64,000 bases of DNA from Sphingomonas sp. (GTDB lineage: Bacteria > Pseudomonadota > Alphaproteobacteria > Sphingomonadales > Sphingomonadaceae), in contig NZ_JAGHZV010000021.1 in the NCBI RefSeq assembly GCF_017745215.1, positions 21,564 to 85,563 of the forward strand, read 5' to 3'. The first letter of the stretch is position 1. The number at the start of each line of letters is the position of its first letter. The position numbers and the translations under genes were made by a program. Below the pieces are notes generated by a model. The model saw nothing but the letters and a program-made list of their open reading frames with translations. It did no database searches and was not told the origin of the DNA. Below are positions 1 to 10,891 of this stretch, piece after piece.

Positions 1-1
1 C

Positions 2-481
2 GACGCGCTGCTGCGCCGCGCTTTCCCCGCCGCCGACGAAGCCCGGCTGGTGCAGCGGCTTTGCATCGACGGCGACATGGTGCTGACGCTCGTCGCCGAC
101 GACGAGGAGACCGGCGCGATGGCGGGCATGGTCGCGTTCAGCCGGATGACGGCGGACGTGGACGGCAAGCAAGTCGCCGCGGTCGCGCTGGCGCCCGTCG
201 CGGTCGAAGCGGACTACCGGCGCCAGGGCGTCGCCGAGGGGCTGATCCAGGCCGGGCTCGACCATCTACGCGAAGCGGGCGCGACACTGTGCTTCGTGCT
301 CGGCGAACCCGATTACTACCAGCGCTTCGGCTTCGCCGCCGATTGGGCGCGCGGATTTGCCTCGCCCTATGCGGGCGACTATCTGATGGCGCTGCCGCTG
401 CAGGGCGGCGCGATGCCGTGCGGCGTGCGCGGCGAGGCGGCGCATGCGCGGGCCTTCGCGAAACTGGGCGAGACCAATTGA
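2..481 (+). CDS. GNAT family N-acetyltransferase, 5' end truncated by window edge
   Basis: Frame open to the window edge ([19 protein letters not shown]...); GNAT-like motif [29 protein letters not shown]...[13 protein letters not shown]. Confidence 0.85.
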   Translation, partial: DALLRRAFPAADEARLVQRLCIDGDMVLTLVADDEETGAMAGMVAFSRMTADVDGKQVAAVALAPVAVEADYRRQGVAEGLIQAGLDHLREAGATLCFVLGEPDYYQRFGFAADWARGFASPYAGDYLMALPLQGGAMPCGVRGEAAHARAFAKLGETN

Positions 482-1545
482 GCTACAACACCTTCGGCCG
501 CGTCTTCCGCTTCACCACCTGGGGGGAAAGCCACGGCCCCGCGCTGGGCGCGGTCGTCGACGGCTGCCCACCCGGGCTCGCGCTGAGCGAGGCGGACATC
601 CAGCCCTTCCTCGACAAGCGCCGCCCGGGCCAGTCGCGCTTCACCACCCAGCGCCAGGAACCCGACCAGGTCCGCATTCTCTCGGGCGTGTTCGACGGGC
701 GCACCACGGGCACGCCGATCAGCCTGATGATCGAGAATGTCGACCAGCGCTCGAAGGATTATTCGGACGTCGCCAAGGCCTATCGCCCCGGCCATGCCGA
801 TTATGCCTATGACCGGAAATACGGCTTCCGCGACTATCGCGGCGGCGGCCGTGCCTCGGCGCGCGAGACGGCCGCGCGGGTGGCGGCGGGCGCGGTCGCG
901 CGGCTGGTGATCCCCGAGGTCTCGATCCGCGCCTGGGTCGAATCGATTGGCGACGACCGGATCGACGGCGAGAATTTCGACGCCGCCGAGATCGACCGCA
1001 ATCCCTTCTTCTGCCCCGACGCTGCCGCGGCGATGCGCTGCGAAGCGCTGGTCGACGCCGCGCGCAAGGCGGGCTCGTCGCTGGGCGCGGTGATCGCCTG
1101 CGAAGCGACCGGGGTGCCGCCGGGCTGGGGCGCGCCGATCTACGCCAAGCTCGACAGCGAGCTCGCCGCCGCCGCCATGTCGATCAACGCCGTGAAGGGC
1201 GTCGAGATCGGCGACGGCTTCGGCGCGGCCTTGCTCTCGGGCGAGGAGAATGCCGATGCGATCCGCCCCGGCACCAATCACCCCGAGTTCCTCGCCAACC
1301 ACGCCGGCGGGATCACCGGCGGCATCTCGACCGGCCAGCCGGTGAAGCTGCGCGTCGCGTTCAAGCCGACCAGCTCGATCCTCACGCCGGTCGAGACGAT
1401 CACCCGGGAGGGCGAGGCCACCGAGATCACGACCAAGGGCCGCCACGACCCCTGCGTCGGCATCCGCGGCGCGCCCGTGGTCGAGGCGATGATGGCGCTC
1501 GTGCTCGCCGACCAGAAGCTGCTCCACCGCGCGCAGTGCGGTTGA
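478..1545 (+). CDS. aroC: Chorismate synthase
   Basis: [88 protein letters not shown] start overlapping the upstream stop. Confidence 0.97.
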   Translation: MSYNTFGRVFRFTTWGESHGPALGAVVDGCPPGLALSEADIQPFLDKRRPGQSRFTTQRQEPDQVRILSGVFDGRTTGTPISLMIENVDQRSKDYSDVAKAYRPGHADYAYDRKYGFRDYRGGGRASARETAARVAAGAVARLVIPEVSIRAWVESIGDDRIDGENFDAAEIDRNPFFCPDAAAAMRCEALVDAARKAGSSLGAVIACEATGVPPGWGAPIYAKLDSELAAAAMSINAVKGVEIGDGFGAALLSGEENADAIRPGTNHPEFLANHAGGITGGISTGQPVKLRVAFKPTSSILTPVETITREGEATEITTKGRHDPCVGIRGAPVVEAMMALVLADQKLLHRAQCG

Positions 1546-1733
1546 AGCGAGGGAACGCGCCCCGGAAGCGGCGCGTCTTCACTTGGTCGCAGCCGGCACC
1601 GCGCTCGGCTCGACGCGGATGACGAACATCTCCCGCTAGGGCGGCGGCGACGTCCGATGGGCCGTCGCGTCGTCGTGCACCCGCGACCCCGGCGGCGCGT
1701 TCCGCCATTCACAGGGGAAATCGGGAGACTGAC

Positions 1734-1967
1734 ATGCGATTCAGCAAGCTTGCCGCGACCTTGACCCTTTGCGGCTGCTCGGCCGCTGCCTATTCGGCGG
1801 TGCCGGTGCAGGATGCCCCGCCGCCGCGCGACAACCTCCAGACCGCGCCGGCGCCCACCCCTACTCCGACGCCAAGCCCAACGGCCTCGCCGACTCCGAC
1901 ACCAGCCCCCGCACCCGATCCGATGCCGAGCCCGTCGCCCACCCCGGACGCCAATCCGCCCGGCTGA
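1734..1967 (+). CDS. Small Pro/Thr-rich putative secreted lipoprotein
   Basis: Signal-like N-terminus with Cys (MRFSKLAATLTLCGCSAA) then a PTPTPTPSPT low-complexity tail. Confidence 0.5.
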   Translation: MRFSKLAATLTLCGCSAAAYSAVPVQDAPPPRDNLQTAPAPTPTPTPSPTASPTPTPAPAPDPMPSPSPTPDANPPG

Positions 1968-1985
1968 ACGACCACGTGCGATCCT

Positions 1986-2450
1986 CTAGCGCCAGAGCGC
2001 AAGCCCGGCGCAGAGGATCGCGATCACCAGATGCGGCAGGAGGACATGCGGCATGAGCGCACTGCGGAGCACCGAGCTGCGCTGCGGCGGTTCCGCCCCG
2101 CCGAAGAAGGCGTGGGTGACTTGCAGCGGCGCAATCGAGTCGCCGGCCGGATCCTTGTCGGCGAAGCTCTTCTCGATCGCGACGATGCGCGGATAATAGC
2201 TCCGCTGGAAATGCTTCCAGCCGGCATCGATCCACCAGAAGCAAAGCGCCCCGAAGCAGCAGAGCCAATAGACCAGCACCCGCGCCTCGACCGACACTTC
2301 CTTGGCGATCGTCGCACCTGCCGCGCCGACAAGACACGCCGTGACGCTCCAGCCCTTGATCTGCAGGCTCTTGTCGTCGAATTTCTCGACGACACCCTGG
2401 AGGTAGAAATATTCCTCCTTCAGCAAGGGGCGTTTTTCTTCGGGGGTCAT
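1986..2450 (-). CDS. Hypothetical membrane protein
   Basis: 154 aa ORF with hydrophobic segments VLVYWLCCFGALCFWWI and VLLPHLVIAILCAGLALW. Confidence 0.7.
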   Translation of the reverse strand: MTPEEKRPLLKEEYFYLQGVVEKFDDKSLQIKGWSVTACLVGAAGATIAKEVSVEARVLVYWLCCFGALCFWWIDAGWKHFQRSYYPRIVAIEKSFADKDPAGDSIAPLQVTHAFFGGAEPPQRSSVLRSALMPHVLLPHLVIAILCAGLALWR

Positions 2451-2482
2451 GCGCTGATCCTAGCAGCGCATGATCCACGCAG

Positions 2483-3772
2483 CTAGTCGGCGAAGGGATC
2501 GCGAACGAGGATCGTGTCCTCGCGCTCGGGGCTGGTCGAGACCAGCGCGACCGGGCAGCGGATCAGTTCCTCGATCCGGCGGATGTACTTGATCGCCTGC
2601 GCCGGGAGCTGCGCCCAGCTCCTCGCGCCGGCGGTCGATTCGCTCCAGCCGGGCATCGTCTCGTAGACCGGCTCGATCGCAGCCTGGTCGGCAGCGTTGG
2701 CGGGGTAATAGTCGAGCTCGCGGTCGCGCAGGCGATAGCCGACGCAGATCCGGATCTCGTCGAACCCGTCGAGCACGTCGAGCTTGGTCAGCGCGATGCC
2801 GGTGATCCCCGAAACCGCCGCCGACTGGCGCACCAGCACCGCGTCGAACCAGCCGCAGCGCCGCTTGCGCCCGGTGACGGTGCCGAACTCATGCCCGCGC
2901 TCGCCCAGCCGGTCGCCGACCTCGTTCGCCTGCTCCGCCGGGAAAGGCCCCGAGCCGACGCGCGTCGTATAGGCCTTGGCGATGCCGAGGACGTAGCCGA
3001 CGCCGCTCGGCCCCAGCCCCGACCCGGCCGAGGCGGTGCCCGCCACGGTGTTGGACGAGGTCACGAACGGATAGGTGCCATGATCGATGTCGAGCAGCAC
3101 GCCCTGCGCGCCTTCGAACAGGATGCGCCGCCCGCGCGACCGCGCCTCGTTCAGCATCCGCCACACCGGCTGGGCAAACGGCAGCACGAAGCCCGCGATC
3201 TCCTTGAGGCTCGCGACCAGCGCGGCACGGTCGATCGGCGCGACGCCGAAGCCGGCACGCAGCGCGTCATGGTGCGCGAGCAAGCGGTCGAGCTGGGGCT
3301 CCAATTCGTCGAGATGGTCGAGATCGCACACGCGGATCGCGCGGCGGCCGACCTTGTCCTCATAGGCCGGCCCGATGCCGCGCCGCGTGGTGCCGATCTT
3401 GCCCGCGCCGCTCGCATCCTCGCGGAGGCCGTCGAGCTCGCCGTGGAACGGGAGGATCAGCGGGCAGGTGTCGGCGATCATCAGCGTGTCGGGGGTGATG
3501 TCGACGCCCTGGCCGCGCAGCTTCTCGACTTCGGCCTTCAACGCCCACGGATCGAGCACCACGCCGTTGCCGATCACGCTCGGCGTGCCGCGCACGATGC
3601 CCGAGGGGAGCAGCGAGAGCTTGTAGACCTTCTCGCCGACGACGAGCGTGTGGCCGGCATTGTGCCCGCCCTGGAAGCGCACGACGACGTCCGCCCGCTC
3701 GGCGAGCCAGTCGACGATCTTGCCCTTGCCTTCATCGCCCCATTGGGCGCCGATCACTGCGACATTTGCCAT
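2483..3772 (-). CDS. purA: Adenylosuccinate synthetase
   Basis: [45 protein letters not shown]. Confidence 0.97.
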   Translation of the reverse strand: MANVAVIGAQWGDEGKGKIVDWLAERADVVVRFQGGHNAGHTLVVGEKVYKLSLLPSGIVRGTPSVIGNGVVLDPWALKAEVEKLRGQGVDITPDTLMIADTCPLILPFHGELDGLREDASGAGKIGTTRRGIGPAYEDKVGRRAIRVCDLDHLDELEPQLDRLLAHHDALRAGFGVAPIDRAALVASLKEIAGFVLPFAQPVWRMLNEARSRGRRILFEGAQGVLLDIDHGTYPFVTSSNTVAGTASAGSGLGPSGVGYVLGIAKAYTTRVGSGPFPAEQANEVGDRLGERGHEFGTVTGRKRRCGWFDAVLVRQSAAVSGITGIALTKLDVLDGFDEIRICVGYRLRDRELDYYPANAADQAAIEPVYETMPGWSESTAGARSWAQLPAQAIKYIRRIEELIRCPVALVSTSPEREDTILVRDPFAD

Positions 3773-3964
3773 GGATGCGCGTCTCCGCCTGCCGGGGCGG
3801 ACCCAGGCCGCCCTTCGACAGGACTCGGCGGCTGGGCATTCTAGCGATGGACCCGGGCCTTGCCGGGCGGGGGCGCCAATGAAGCGATGCGCGTTCAGCG
3901 TCAAGGGGTGAGTCGACATCGCGATGCGGCACGCTATGGGAGGCGGCGAGAGGAGAACATCGGC

Positions 3965-4972
3965 ATGAAATTGGCGAGCCTGAAGCACGGCCGCGACGGC
4001 AAGCTCGTCGTCGTCTCGAACGACCTCGCCTGGTACGCCAGCGCGGCGATGATCGCGCCGACGCTCCAGGCAGCGCTCGACGACTGGGACCGAGTCGAAG
4101 GCGACCTGCGCAACCTCGCCACCGACCTCGAGCATGAGGCGATCCCGCGCGAACGCTTCCACGAGCGGCTCGCCGCCGCGCCGCTGCCGCGATCGTTCCA
4201 ATGGGCCGACGGCTCGGCCTATGTGAACCACGTCGCGCTCGTCCGCCAATCGCGCGGCGCCGAGATGCCCGAGAGCTTCTGGCAGGACCCGCTGATGTAC
4301 CAGGGCGGATCGGACGGCTTCCTGGGCCCGCGCGATTCGATCCCGCTCGCCGACGAAAGCTGGGGCGGCGACATGGAGGCCGAAGTCGTCGTCGTCACCG
4401 GCGACGTGCCGCAGGGCGTGAGCCGCGAGGACGCGCTGGCGAGCATCCGTCTCGTCGGGCTCACCAACGACGTGTCGCTGCGCAACCTCATCCCGCCCGA
4501 GCTCGCCAAGGGCTTCGGCTTCTTCCAGTCCAAGCCGGCGAGCGCCTTCTCGCCGGTGTTCGTCACCCCCGATGCGCTTGGGCCTTGGTGGCAGGACGGC
4601 AAGCTCCACCGCACGCTGATGGTCGACCTCAACGGCAAGCCCTTCGGCCGCGCCGCCGCGAACGTCGACATGACCTTCGACTTCGGCACGCTGATCGCGC
4701 ACGCCGCGAAGACGCGCAGCCTCGGCGCGGGAACGATCATCGGCTCGGGCACCGTCTCGAACCGCGACGCCGACGGCGGCCCGGGCAAACCGATCGCCGA
4801 GGGGGGGCTGGGCTATTCGTGCATCGCCGAGGTCCGCACGGTCGAGACGATCCTGCGCGGCTCGCCCGAGACGCCGTTCCTCAAGGCCGGCGACACGGTG
4901 CGCATCTGGGTGGAGGACGACAAGCATCACCCGGTGTTCGGGGTGATCGAGCAGACCGTGGTGGCGGGATAG
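3965..4972 (+). CDS. Fumarylacetoacetate hydrolase family protein
   Basis: FAH-family pattern: [60 protein letters not shown]. Confidence 0.88.
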   Translation: MKLASLKHGRDGKLVVVSNDLAWYASAAMIAPTLQAALDDWDRVEGDLRNLATDLEHEAIPRERFHERLAAAPLPRSFQWADGSAYVNHVALVRQSRGAEMPESFWQDPLMYQGGSDGFLGPRDSIPLADESWGGDMEAEVVVVTGDVPQGVSREDALASIRLVGLTNDVSLRNLIPPELAKGFGFFQSKPASAFSPVFVTPDALGPWWQDGKLHRTLMVDLNGKPFGRAAANVDMTFDFGTLIAHAAKTRSLGAGTIIGSGTVSNRDADGGPGKPIAEGGLGYSCIAEVRTVETILRGSPETPFLKAGDTVRIWVEDDKHHPVFGVIEQTVVAG

Positions 4973-5030
4973 GTCGGGGCAGTCGCGATCCGCCCGGGGG
5001 GCCGCGCAGGCGGACGGCGAGGCGCCTCAG

Positions 5031-5050
5031 TGTATTATTTATGCAATACA
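5031..5050. repeat. Isolated inverted repeat TGTATT-N8-AATACA in an AT-rich patch
   Basis: TGTATT ATTTATGC AATACA, followed by TTGACA at 5061-5066. Confidence 0.5.
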
Positions 5051-5264
5051 GTTTACACGGTTGACACCAATCATCTGAAAAAATCCCATCCGGGGGAAGC
5101 GAACACGCGTCGGCCCCTGGATGAGCGCTGGGCTGGATCGACGATACGAAAGAGCGCGGCCAGGGTCGCGTCTCAACTCCTATTTTGCAACCCATGGCCG
5201 ATCGATCCGCGGGACATCGTCGTCACTTGAGCGGGTGCGCCCGACCCAGGCCGACCTAACCCTC

Positions 5265-5286
5265 AACCGTCATCCCGGCGAAAGCC
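5265..5286. repeat. REP-like half-site (one arm only)
   Basis: AACCGTCATCCCGGCGAAAGCC, identical to the arm of the 52847-52934 element. Confidence 0.7.
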
Positions 5287-5292
5287 TCGTCC

Positions 5293-5841
5293 TCAAAAGC
5301 CGAACGCCCCCTGCCGCGACTCGAGCCGCCAGCGCCCCAGCTCGACATGCCGGGTCGCACCCACCACGCTGTGGATCAGCACGAAGTCGGTCGCGTCCCA
5401 ACCGATCGGCTCGATCGGTTGCTGGAAGGGCGCGCCGTTGCGGTAGAGCAGCGTGACGTGCGGGCTGAAGCTCCAGCCGTCGCGTGCCAGGCCGTGGCGG
5501 CGGAGCGGCTCGGCCAACTGGCGACTGAGCTCGGCGAGGCCGGCCGAGCGGCGGCTCGGGCGCAGCGCGATCGACCGGTTGCTGCCCGAGAGCCGGTCGA
5601 GCCGCACCGCGAAGGGACCGAGCGCCACCGCCGCGCCGATCGCCAGCATCGCCTCAGCCACGGCCTTGGGGAATCGCTCGAAATCACCGGCGATCGCGAG
5701 CGTCTTGTGGAGCCGGTCGTTGGCGACGAGGCTCGTCGCGCCGGGGAAGGCATCGCGGTGCACCGCGATGAGGTTGCGCTGCACGAAGGGGGGCAGCAGC
5801 GCGAAGAAGAGGCGGTGGAGCAGCACGGATCCGGTCCTCAA
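5293..5841 (-). CDS. thpR: RNA 2',3'-cyclic phosphodiesterase / 2'-5' RNA ligase (LigT/ThpR family)
   Basis: RLFFALLPP start and two HxT motifs (HKTLAIAGDF, HVTLLYRN); TTG start overlaps the dnaE2 stop. Confidence 0.88.
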   Translation of the reverse strand: MRTGSVLLHRLFFALLPPFVQRNLIAVHRDAFPGATSLVANDRLHKTLAIAGDFERFPKAVAEAMLAIGAAVALGPFAVRLDRLSGSNRSIALRPSRRSAGLAELSRQLAEPLRRHGLARDGWSFSPHVTLLYRNGAPFQQPIEPIGWDATDFVLIHSVVGATRHVELGRWRLESRQGAFGF

Positions 5842-8800
5842 TGAAAGTCGCGCGAGCGCACCGGGATCAGATCAGGCGCCTTGAGGCTGCGGCGTGGCGG
5901 CCAGCTGTCGGCGGGACGCTGGCGGGGCAGCTTGATCCGGTCGCGCGGGTCGATCTCGCCGCCGTGCGTCGCGCCGTCGCCAGGCATGGTCAGTCGCGGC
6001 AGCTCGAGCCCGGCGACTTCGCGCAGCATGGGCGTCAGGTCGGTCAGTTCCTCGGCGACGAGGTGGATCACCAGCCCCTCGCGCTGCACGCGCCCTCGAA
6101 TGGCCAGCATCGTCGCCGACATGACGATGCGGCGATTGGCCTCGAACCGGTCGCGCCACAGCACCGCATTGGCGATGCCGGTCTCGTCCTCGAGCGTCAC
6201 GAACACCACCCCCTTGGCGCTGCCCGGCCGCTGGCGGACGAGGATCAGCCCAGCGACTTCGACAGCGTCGCCGTCCCGCATCTGCAGGAGATCGCCGCAT
6301 CGCGCGATCCGCCGCGCCGAGAGCCGATCGCGCAGGAAGGCGAGCGGGTGCGCGCGGAGCGACAGCTGCGTCGCGCGATAATCCTCGACCACTTCGGCAC
6401 CTTCGGTGAGCGGCGCGAGCATGACATGCGGCTCGACCGCCTCGGGCACCACGAACCCCTCGCGCGCATCCGCCGCGGCGAGCAGCGGCAGCGGCGCCTG
6501 GCCGAGCGCCTTGACCGCCCACAGCGCCTCGCGCCGCGCGAGCCCGAGCGAGCGGAAGCCGTCCGCACGCGCCAGCCGTTCCAGCGCCGCAGGCTTCACT
6601 CCGGAGCGGCGCCAGAGTTCCTCGACCGACGCGAAGGGCCCGCCGGCGGCGCGCGCGTCGAGGATCCGAGTCGCATCCGTCTCCGCCAGGCCCTGCACGA
6701 CATGCATGCCGAGCCGCAGCGGCAGCAGCGCCGCCCAATCGCCATCGCCGCCGCAGAAGCGTCCCCGCACCCGCGTCGAATCGCCGGGCCCTGCGAGCAG
6801 CCGCGTGTCCCACGAGCTGTCGTTGACGCACACCGGCCGCGCCTCGACGCCATGTTCGCGCGCGTCGCGGATGATCTGCGCGGGCGCATAGAAGCCCATC
6901 GGCTGGGCATTGAGCAGCGCGGCGCAGAACACGTCGGGGTGCCGGCACTTCATCCAGCTCGAGGCATAGGCGATCCTGGCGAAGCTCGCGGCATGGCTCT
7001 CGGGGAAACCATAGTTGCTGAACCCCTTGATCTGCTCGACGAGCCGTTCGGCGAAGTCGCGGCTGATCCCGCGCTCGAGCATGCCGGCGATCAGCTTGGG
7101 GCCGAACTCGCCGATGTCGCCGCTCGACTTGAAGGTCGCCATCGCGCGCCGGAGCCTGTCCGCCTCGGTCGGCGTGAAGCCCGCGCCGACGATCGCCACC
7201 TGCATCGCCTGTTCCTGGAACAGCGGCACGCCCAGCGTCTTCTTCAGCACATCCTTGAGCGCCGGCGAAGGATAGTCGACCAGCTCGGGCTTCTCCCGGC
7301 GCTTGAGATAGGGATGGACCATGTTGCCCTGGATCGGGCCGGGCCGGACGATCGCGACCTGGATCGTGATGTCGTAATGGTCCACCGGCTTCATCCGCGG
7401 CAGCATCGACATCTGTGCGCGGCTCTCGATCTGGAAGACGCCGAGCGTGTCGGCTTTCTGGATCATCGCGAAGGTGAGCGGGTCGTTGGCCTGGAGCACG
7501 TCCGAGGCAAGCGTGAGATCCACGCCCTTGTGCTCGGCGAGCAGGGCGAAGGCGCGGCGCATGCAGCCGAGCATGCCGAGCCCCAGCACATCGACCTTCA
7601 TCAGGCCGAGTTCCTCGATGTCGAGCTTCTCCCATTCGACGACGCGGCGGTCGATCATCGCCGCGGGCTCGATCGGCACGAGCGAATCGAGCCGGTCGCG
7701 CGTGAGCACGAAGCCGCCGGGATGCTGCGAGAGGTGCCGCGGCGTGCCGATCAGCTCGCGCGCGAGCTGCAGGGTCAGCGCCAGCCGGGGATCGTTACGA
7801 TCGAGGTTGAGCGAATCGGCATGGCCATCGTCGACCTCGTTCGACGACCCCCAGACCTGGGAGGAAAGCGCCGCGGTCAGGTCCTCGGGCAGGCCGAGCG
7901 CCTTGCCGACCTCGCGCAGCGCCCCGCGCGAGCGATAGCGGCTGACCACCGCGGTCAGCGCGGCATGGTCCTGGCCATAGGTGTCGTAGATCCACTGGAT
8001 CACTTGCTCGCGCCGCTCATGCTCGAAATCGATGTCGATGTCGGGCGGCTCGCCGCGCGCGCCGGAGACGAAGCGCTCGAACAGCAGCTGGTGGCGGATC
8101 GGATCGATCGACGTGACGCCAAGCGCATAGCAGATCAGCGAATTCGCCGCCGAGCCGCGCCCCTGGCACAAGATCTTCTGACTGCGGGCATATTGGACGA
8201 TCGAATTGACCGTCAGGAAATAGGGCGCGTAGCGGAGCCTGCGCACCAGCCGCAGCTCCTTGTGCATCAGCCGCCGATAGGGGGTGGGCATGAAACCCGA
8301 GAATTTGGCCCGCAGCGATTGCCAGGCGAGCCGTTCGAGCGCGCGCTGCGGGGTATGGCGGCTCATCACGACCTCGTCGGGATATTGATAGTCGAGCTCG
8401 CGCAGCGAGAAGCGGCAGCGCTCGACGATCGCTTCGGACGCGCGCAACGCCTCGGGGCAAGGCTGGAAGCGTCGCGCCATTTCCTCGGGCGGCTTCAAAT
8501 GCCGGTCGGCATTGCGCTCGCGGCGGAAGCCGAGCGCGTCGATCGTGGTCCGCTCGCGGATCGCGGTCACCACGTCCTGGAGCATCCTCTTGTCGGGATG
8601 GTGGTAGAGCACGTCGCCGGTCGCGAGCGGCGTGAGGCCGAAGCGCCTTGCCGCTTCGTTGAGTTCGTGGAGCCGCAGCGCATCGCCCGGGCGGCGGTGT
8701 TGGGTGAGGCAGACGTGCCCGCGCCCCTCGAACAGATCGGCCATCCAGCGCAGCGCGATTTCGTCCCCCCCAAGGGCAAAGCTTTCGCCGATGCCGGGGA

Positions 8801-9182
8801 CCAGCGCCGCGACCAGCCCCTCGGCATGGACCGCGACATCCTCCCAATGGAGGAAGCATTTCCCCTTCTCGCCGCGCTGGGCATCGGCGCGGCTCTTGCC
8901 GAGGGTGAGCAGTCGCGTGAGCCGGCTCCACGCCGGCCGGTCCTCGGGCCAGACGAGCAGCGAGGCGCCGTCGGCGAGGTCGAGCCGGCAGCCGGCGACG
9001 AGCCGCACCCCCGTCGCTTCGCTCGCCACCAGCGCGCGGACCACGCCCGCCACCGAATTGCGGTCGGTCACCCCCAGCGCGGGCAGCCCCATCAGCGCCG
9101 CGGTGGCGAACAACTCGTCGGGCGAGGACGCACCGCGCAGGAACGAATAATGCGTGGTCACCTGGAGCTCGGAATAGGTCAT
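5838..9182 (-). CDS. dnaE2: Error-prone DNA polymerase DnaE2/ImuC
   Basis: MTYSELQVTTHYSFLRGASSPDELFATAALMGLPALGVTDRNSVAGVVRA; DIDIDFEHERREQVIQWIYDTYG; 1114 aa; next to imuB. Confidence 0.96.
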   Translation of the reverse strand: MTYSELQVTTHYSFLRGASSPDELFATAALMGLPALGVTDRNSVAGVVRALVASEATGVRLVAGCRLDLADGASLLVWPEDRPAWSRLTRLLTLGKSRADAQRGEKGKCFLHWEDVAVHAEGLVAALVPGIGESFALGGDEIALRWMADLFEGRGHVCLTQHRRPGDALRLHELNEAARRFGLTPLATGDVLYHHPDKRMLQDVVTAIRERTTIDALGFRRERNADRHLKPPEEMARRFQPCPEALRASEAIVERCRFSLRELDYQYPDEVVMSRHTPQRALERLAWQSLRAKFSGFMPTPYRRLMHKELRLVRRLRYAPYFLTVNSIVQYARSQKILCQGRGSAANSLICYALGVTSIDPIRHQLLFERFVSGARGEPPDIDIDFEHERREQVIQWIYDTYGQDHAALTAVVSRYRSRGALREVGKALGLPEDLTAALSSQVWGSSNEVDDGHADSLNLDRNDPRLALTLQLARELIGTPRHLSQHPGGFVLTRDRLDSLVPIEPAAMIDRRVVEWEKLDIEELGLMKVDVLGLGMLGCMRRAFALLAEHKGVDLTLASDVLQANDPLTFAMIQKADTLGVFQIESRAQMSMLPRMKPVDHYDITIQVAIVRPGPIQGNMVHPYLKRREKPELVDYPSPALKDVLKKTLGVPLFQEQAMQVAIVGAGFTPTEADRLRRAMATFKSSGDIGEFGPKLIAGMLERGISRDFAERLVEQIKGFSNYGFPESHAASFARIAYASSWMKCRHPDVFCAALLNAQPMGFYAPAQIIRDAREHGVEARPVCVNDSSWDTRLLAGPGDSTRVRGRFCGGDGDWAALLPLRLGMHVVQGLAETDATRILDARAAGGPFASVEELWRRSGVKPAALERLARADGFRSLGLARREALWAVKALGQAPLPLLAAADAREGFVVPEAVEPHVMLAPLTEGAEVVEDYRATQLSLRAHPLAFLRDRLSARRIARCGDLLQMRDGDAVEVAGLILVRQRPGSAKGVVFVTLEDETGIANAVLWRDRFEANRRIVMSATMLAIRGRVQREGLVIHLVAEELTDLTPMLREVAGLELPRLTMPGDGATHGGEIDPRDRIKLPRQRPADSWPPRRSLKAPDLIPVRSRDFH

Positions 9183-10891
9183 CCGAACACCCCGTGGAGA
9201 TACCAGCTCCGGTCGCCGGTGACGTCACGCTCGCCGTCGCCGCTGCGGAACAGCCAGTAGCGGCGGCCCTGCTCGTCCTCGACGCGGAAATAGTCGCGCA
9301 CGCTGTGGACCTCGGTGAGCCGCTTCCACCATTCGCCATGGACGCGCTCGGGCCCGTCGGCGCGGACGATGCGGTGCGTCTCGCCGCGCCAGGTGAAGCG
9401 GCGCGGCGGATGGTCGGGCATCAGCGCCATGACGTCATCGACACGCTCGGGCCGGCGCAGCAGCCGCGCGGGGCGCGGCCAGCGATGGTGCCACGGCGGC
9501 ATCGGCGGTGCGCGGTCGAGCTGGCGGACGTCGTCGGGTTTCGGCCGTGCGCCACGGCTCTCGGGCGGGTCGAGCGCCCCCGTGCGCCGGACCGAGCGTT
9601 CGGGGACGTCGCTCTCTAGGGGCGCGCACCGCCACAGCCGGTCATGGCCGATTCGCGTGGCGAGCGTGTCGACCAGCGGGGCGAGATCAGGTCCGGTCTC
9701 GGCGTCGAGCCGCTCGGCGAGTTCCTCGGGCCCCAGCGGCTCGGCGCGGCGGACATGGAGGGTGATCGCGTCGATGCCATAGCCGGGCTCGATGCTCTCG
9801 ATCCGCCGCGCGAGCAGCCGGACGAGATGTGCAGGGTCGCGGCTGGCGCGCGCGAGGCCGATTCGGATCAGCTGCGGCACCCCGTCGACGCGGTCGGCGA
9901 CCAGTTCGACCATCCGTGCGCCCTGCCCTGCCTCGGCAAGCGCCTGGGCGAGGTCGGGCGCGAGCCGGCCGAGCCAATGCGCGATCGCTTCGGCGGTGAG
10001 GATCGGCTCGGCGAAGCGGCGGCCGACCGCGATCAGCTGCGGCGGCACGACGGGCTCGAGCGGTTCGGGAAGATTGCCCAGCGCCTGCTCGAGCCGCTGC
10101 GCGAGCGCGAAGCCGAAGCGGCGGACCAGCGGCGCGCGCGGCATCGCGGCTAAGGTGCCGATGCGGATCACCCCCAACCGGCGGAGCAGCTCGGCCGCGG
10201 GCCCCTCGATCCGCAGCGCCTCGGGGGGCAGCGACGCGATCGCTTCGGCGTGGCGGGCGGGGGGACAGACCGTCACGGCCCGCGAAGTGTGCTGGACCAG
10301 CGCCCACGCCGCCCCCGGCGTGTCCGCCACGGCGATCCGCGCCGAATGGCCCAGCCGCGCGAGCAGGCGGAACAGCCGGCGCGCCATCGCTTCCTCGCCG
10401 CCGAACAGATGCGCGACACCCGTCAGGTCGAGGAAGATCACGCCCTCCTCGCCATGCGCCACCACCGGCGACCAGCGTCGCGCCAGCGCGATCGCGAGCG
10501 CGCGGCGCGCGGTTTCGTCGCCCTCCGGGTCGGCGGGGCGGATGTCGAGCCGGGGGACGAGCACGCGCGCCTGAGTGATTGCCATGCCTGGCACGAGTCC
10601 CAGCGCCAACGCCTCGGGCGAAGCGGCGGCGACAAGATTGCGATTGCCTACGCGAGTGGAGGTGACCAGCGCCTCGCCCTGCGCAGAATCGGGCGGGGGG
10701 ACGGGGCGCGAGTCGCTCTCGCCCTGCGCCCAGCGTGCACCGGGCCGCCAATGGCCCTCGCCGGGTTGCCGAGCGAGTCGCGCAAGGCTCGCCGAAGGCG
10801 TGGCTGCCTCAGGCGGCGCGGCGATCGGCCCTGCCCGTCGCAGCCTTTCGATCGGCCAATGCGGCAGGCAGAGCGCAGCGACCCGTTTCAT
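9179..10891 (-). CDS. imuB: Y-family polymerase-like protein ImuB
   Basis: MKRVAALCLPHWPIERLRRAG, ...GVAHLFGGEEAMARRL; ATGA overlap with dnaE2. Confidence 0.92.
   Translation of the reverse strand: MKRVAALCLPHWPIERLRRAGPIAAPPEAATPSASLARLARQPGEGHWRPGARWAQGESDSRPVPPPDSAQGEALVTSTRVGNRNLVAAASPEALALGLVPGMAITQARVLVPRLDIRPADPEGDETARRALAIALARRWSPVVAHGEEGVIFLDLTGVAHLFGGEEAMARRLFRLLARLGHSARIAVADTPGAAWALVQHTSRAVTVCPPARHAEAIASLPPEALRIEGPAAELLRRLGVIRIGTLAAMPRAPLVRRFGFALAQRLEQALGNLPEPLEPVVPPQLIAVGRRFAEPILTAEAIAHWLGRLAPDLAQALAEAGQGARMVELVADRVDGVPQLIRIGLARASRDPAHLVRLLARRIESIEPGYGIDAITLHVRRAEPLGPEELAERLDAETGPDLAPLVDTLATRIGHDRLWRCAPLESDVPERSVRRTGALDPPESRGARPKPDDVRQLDRAPPMPPWHHRWPRPARLLRRPERVDDVMALMPDHPPRRFTWRGETHRIVRADGPERVHGEWWKRLTEVHSVRDYFRVEDEQGRRYWLFRSGDGERDVTGDRSWYLHGVFG

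Noticed and set aside
379-1527. 382-aa minus-strand ORF
   Set aside because: Antisense shadow of aroC
5841-9260. 1139-aa plus-strand ORF
   Set aside because: Antisense to dnaE2/imuB; Arg/Ala/Asp/His-rich composition typical of shadow frames in GC-rich DNA
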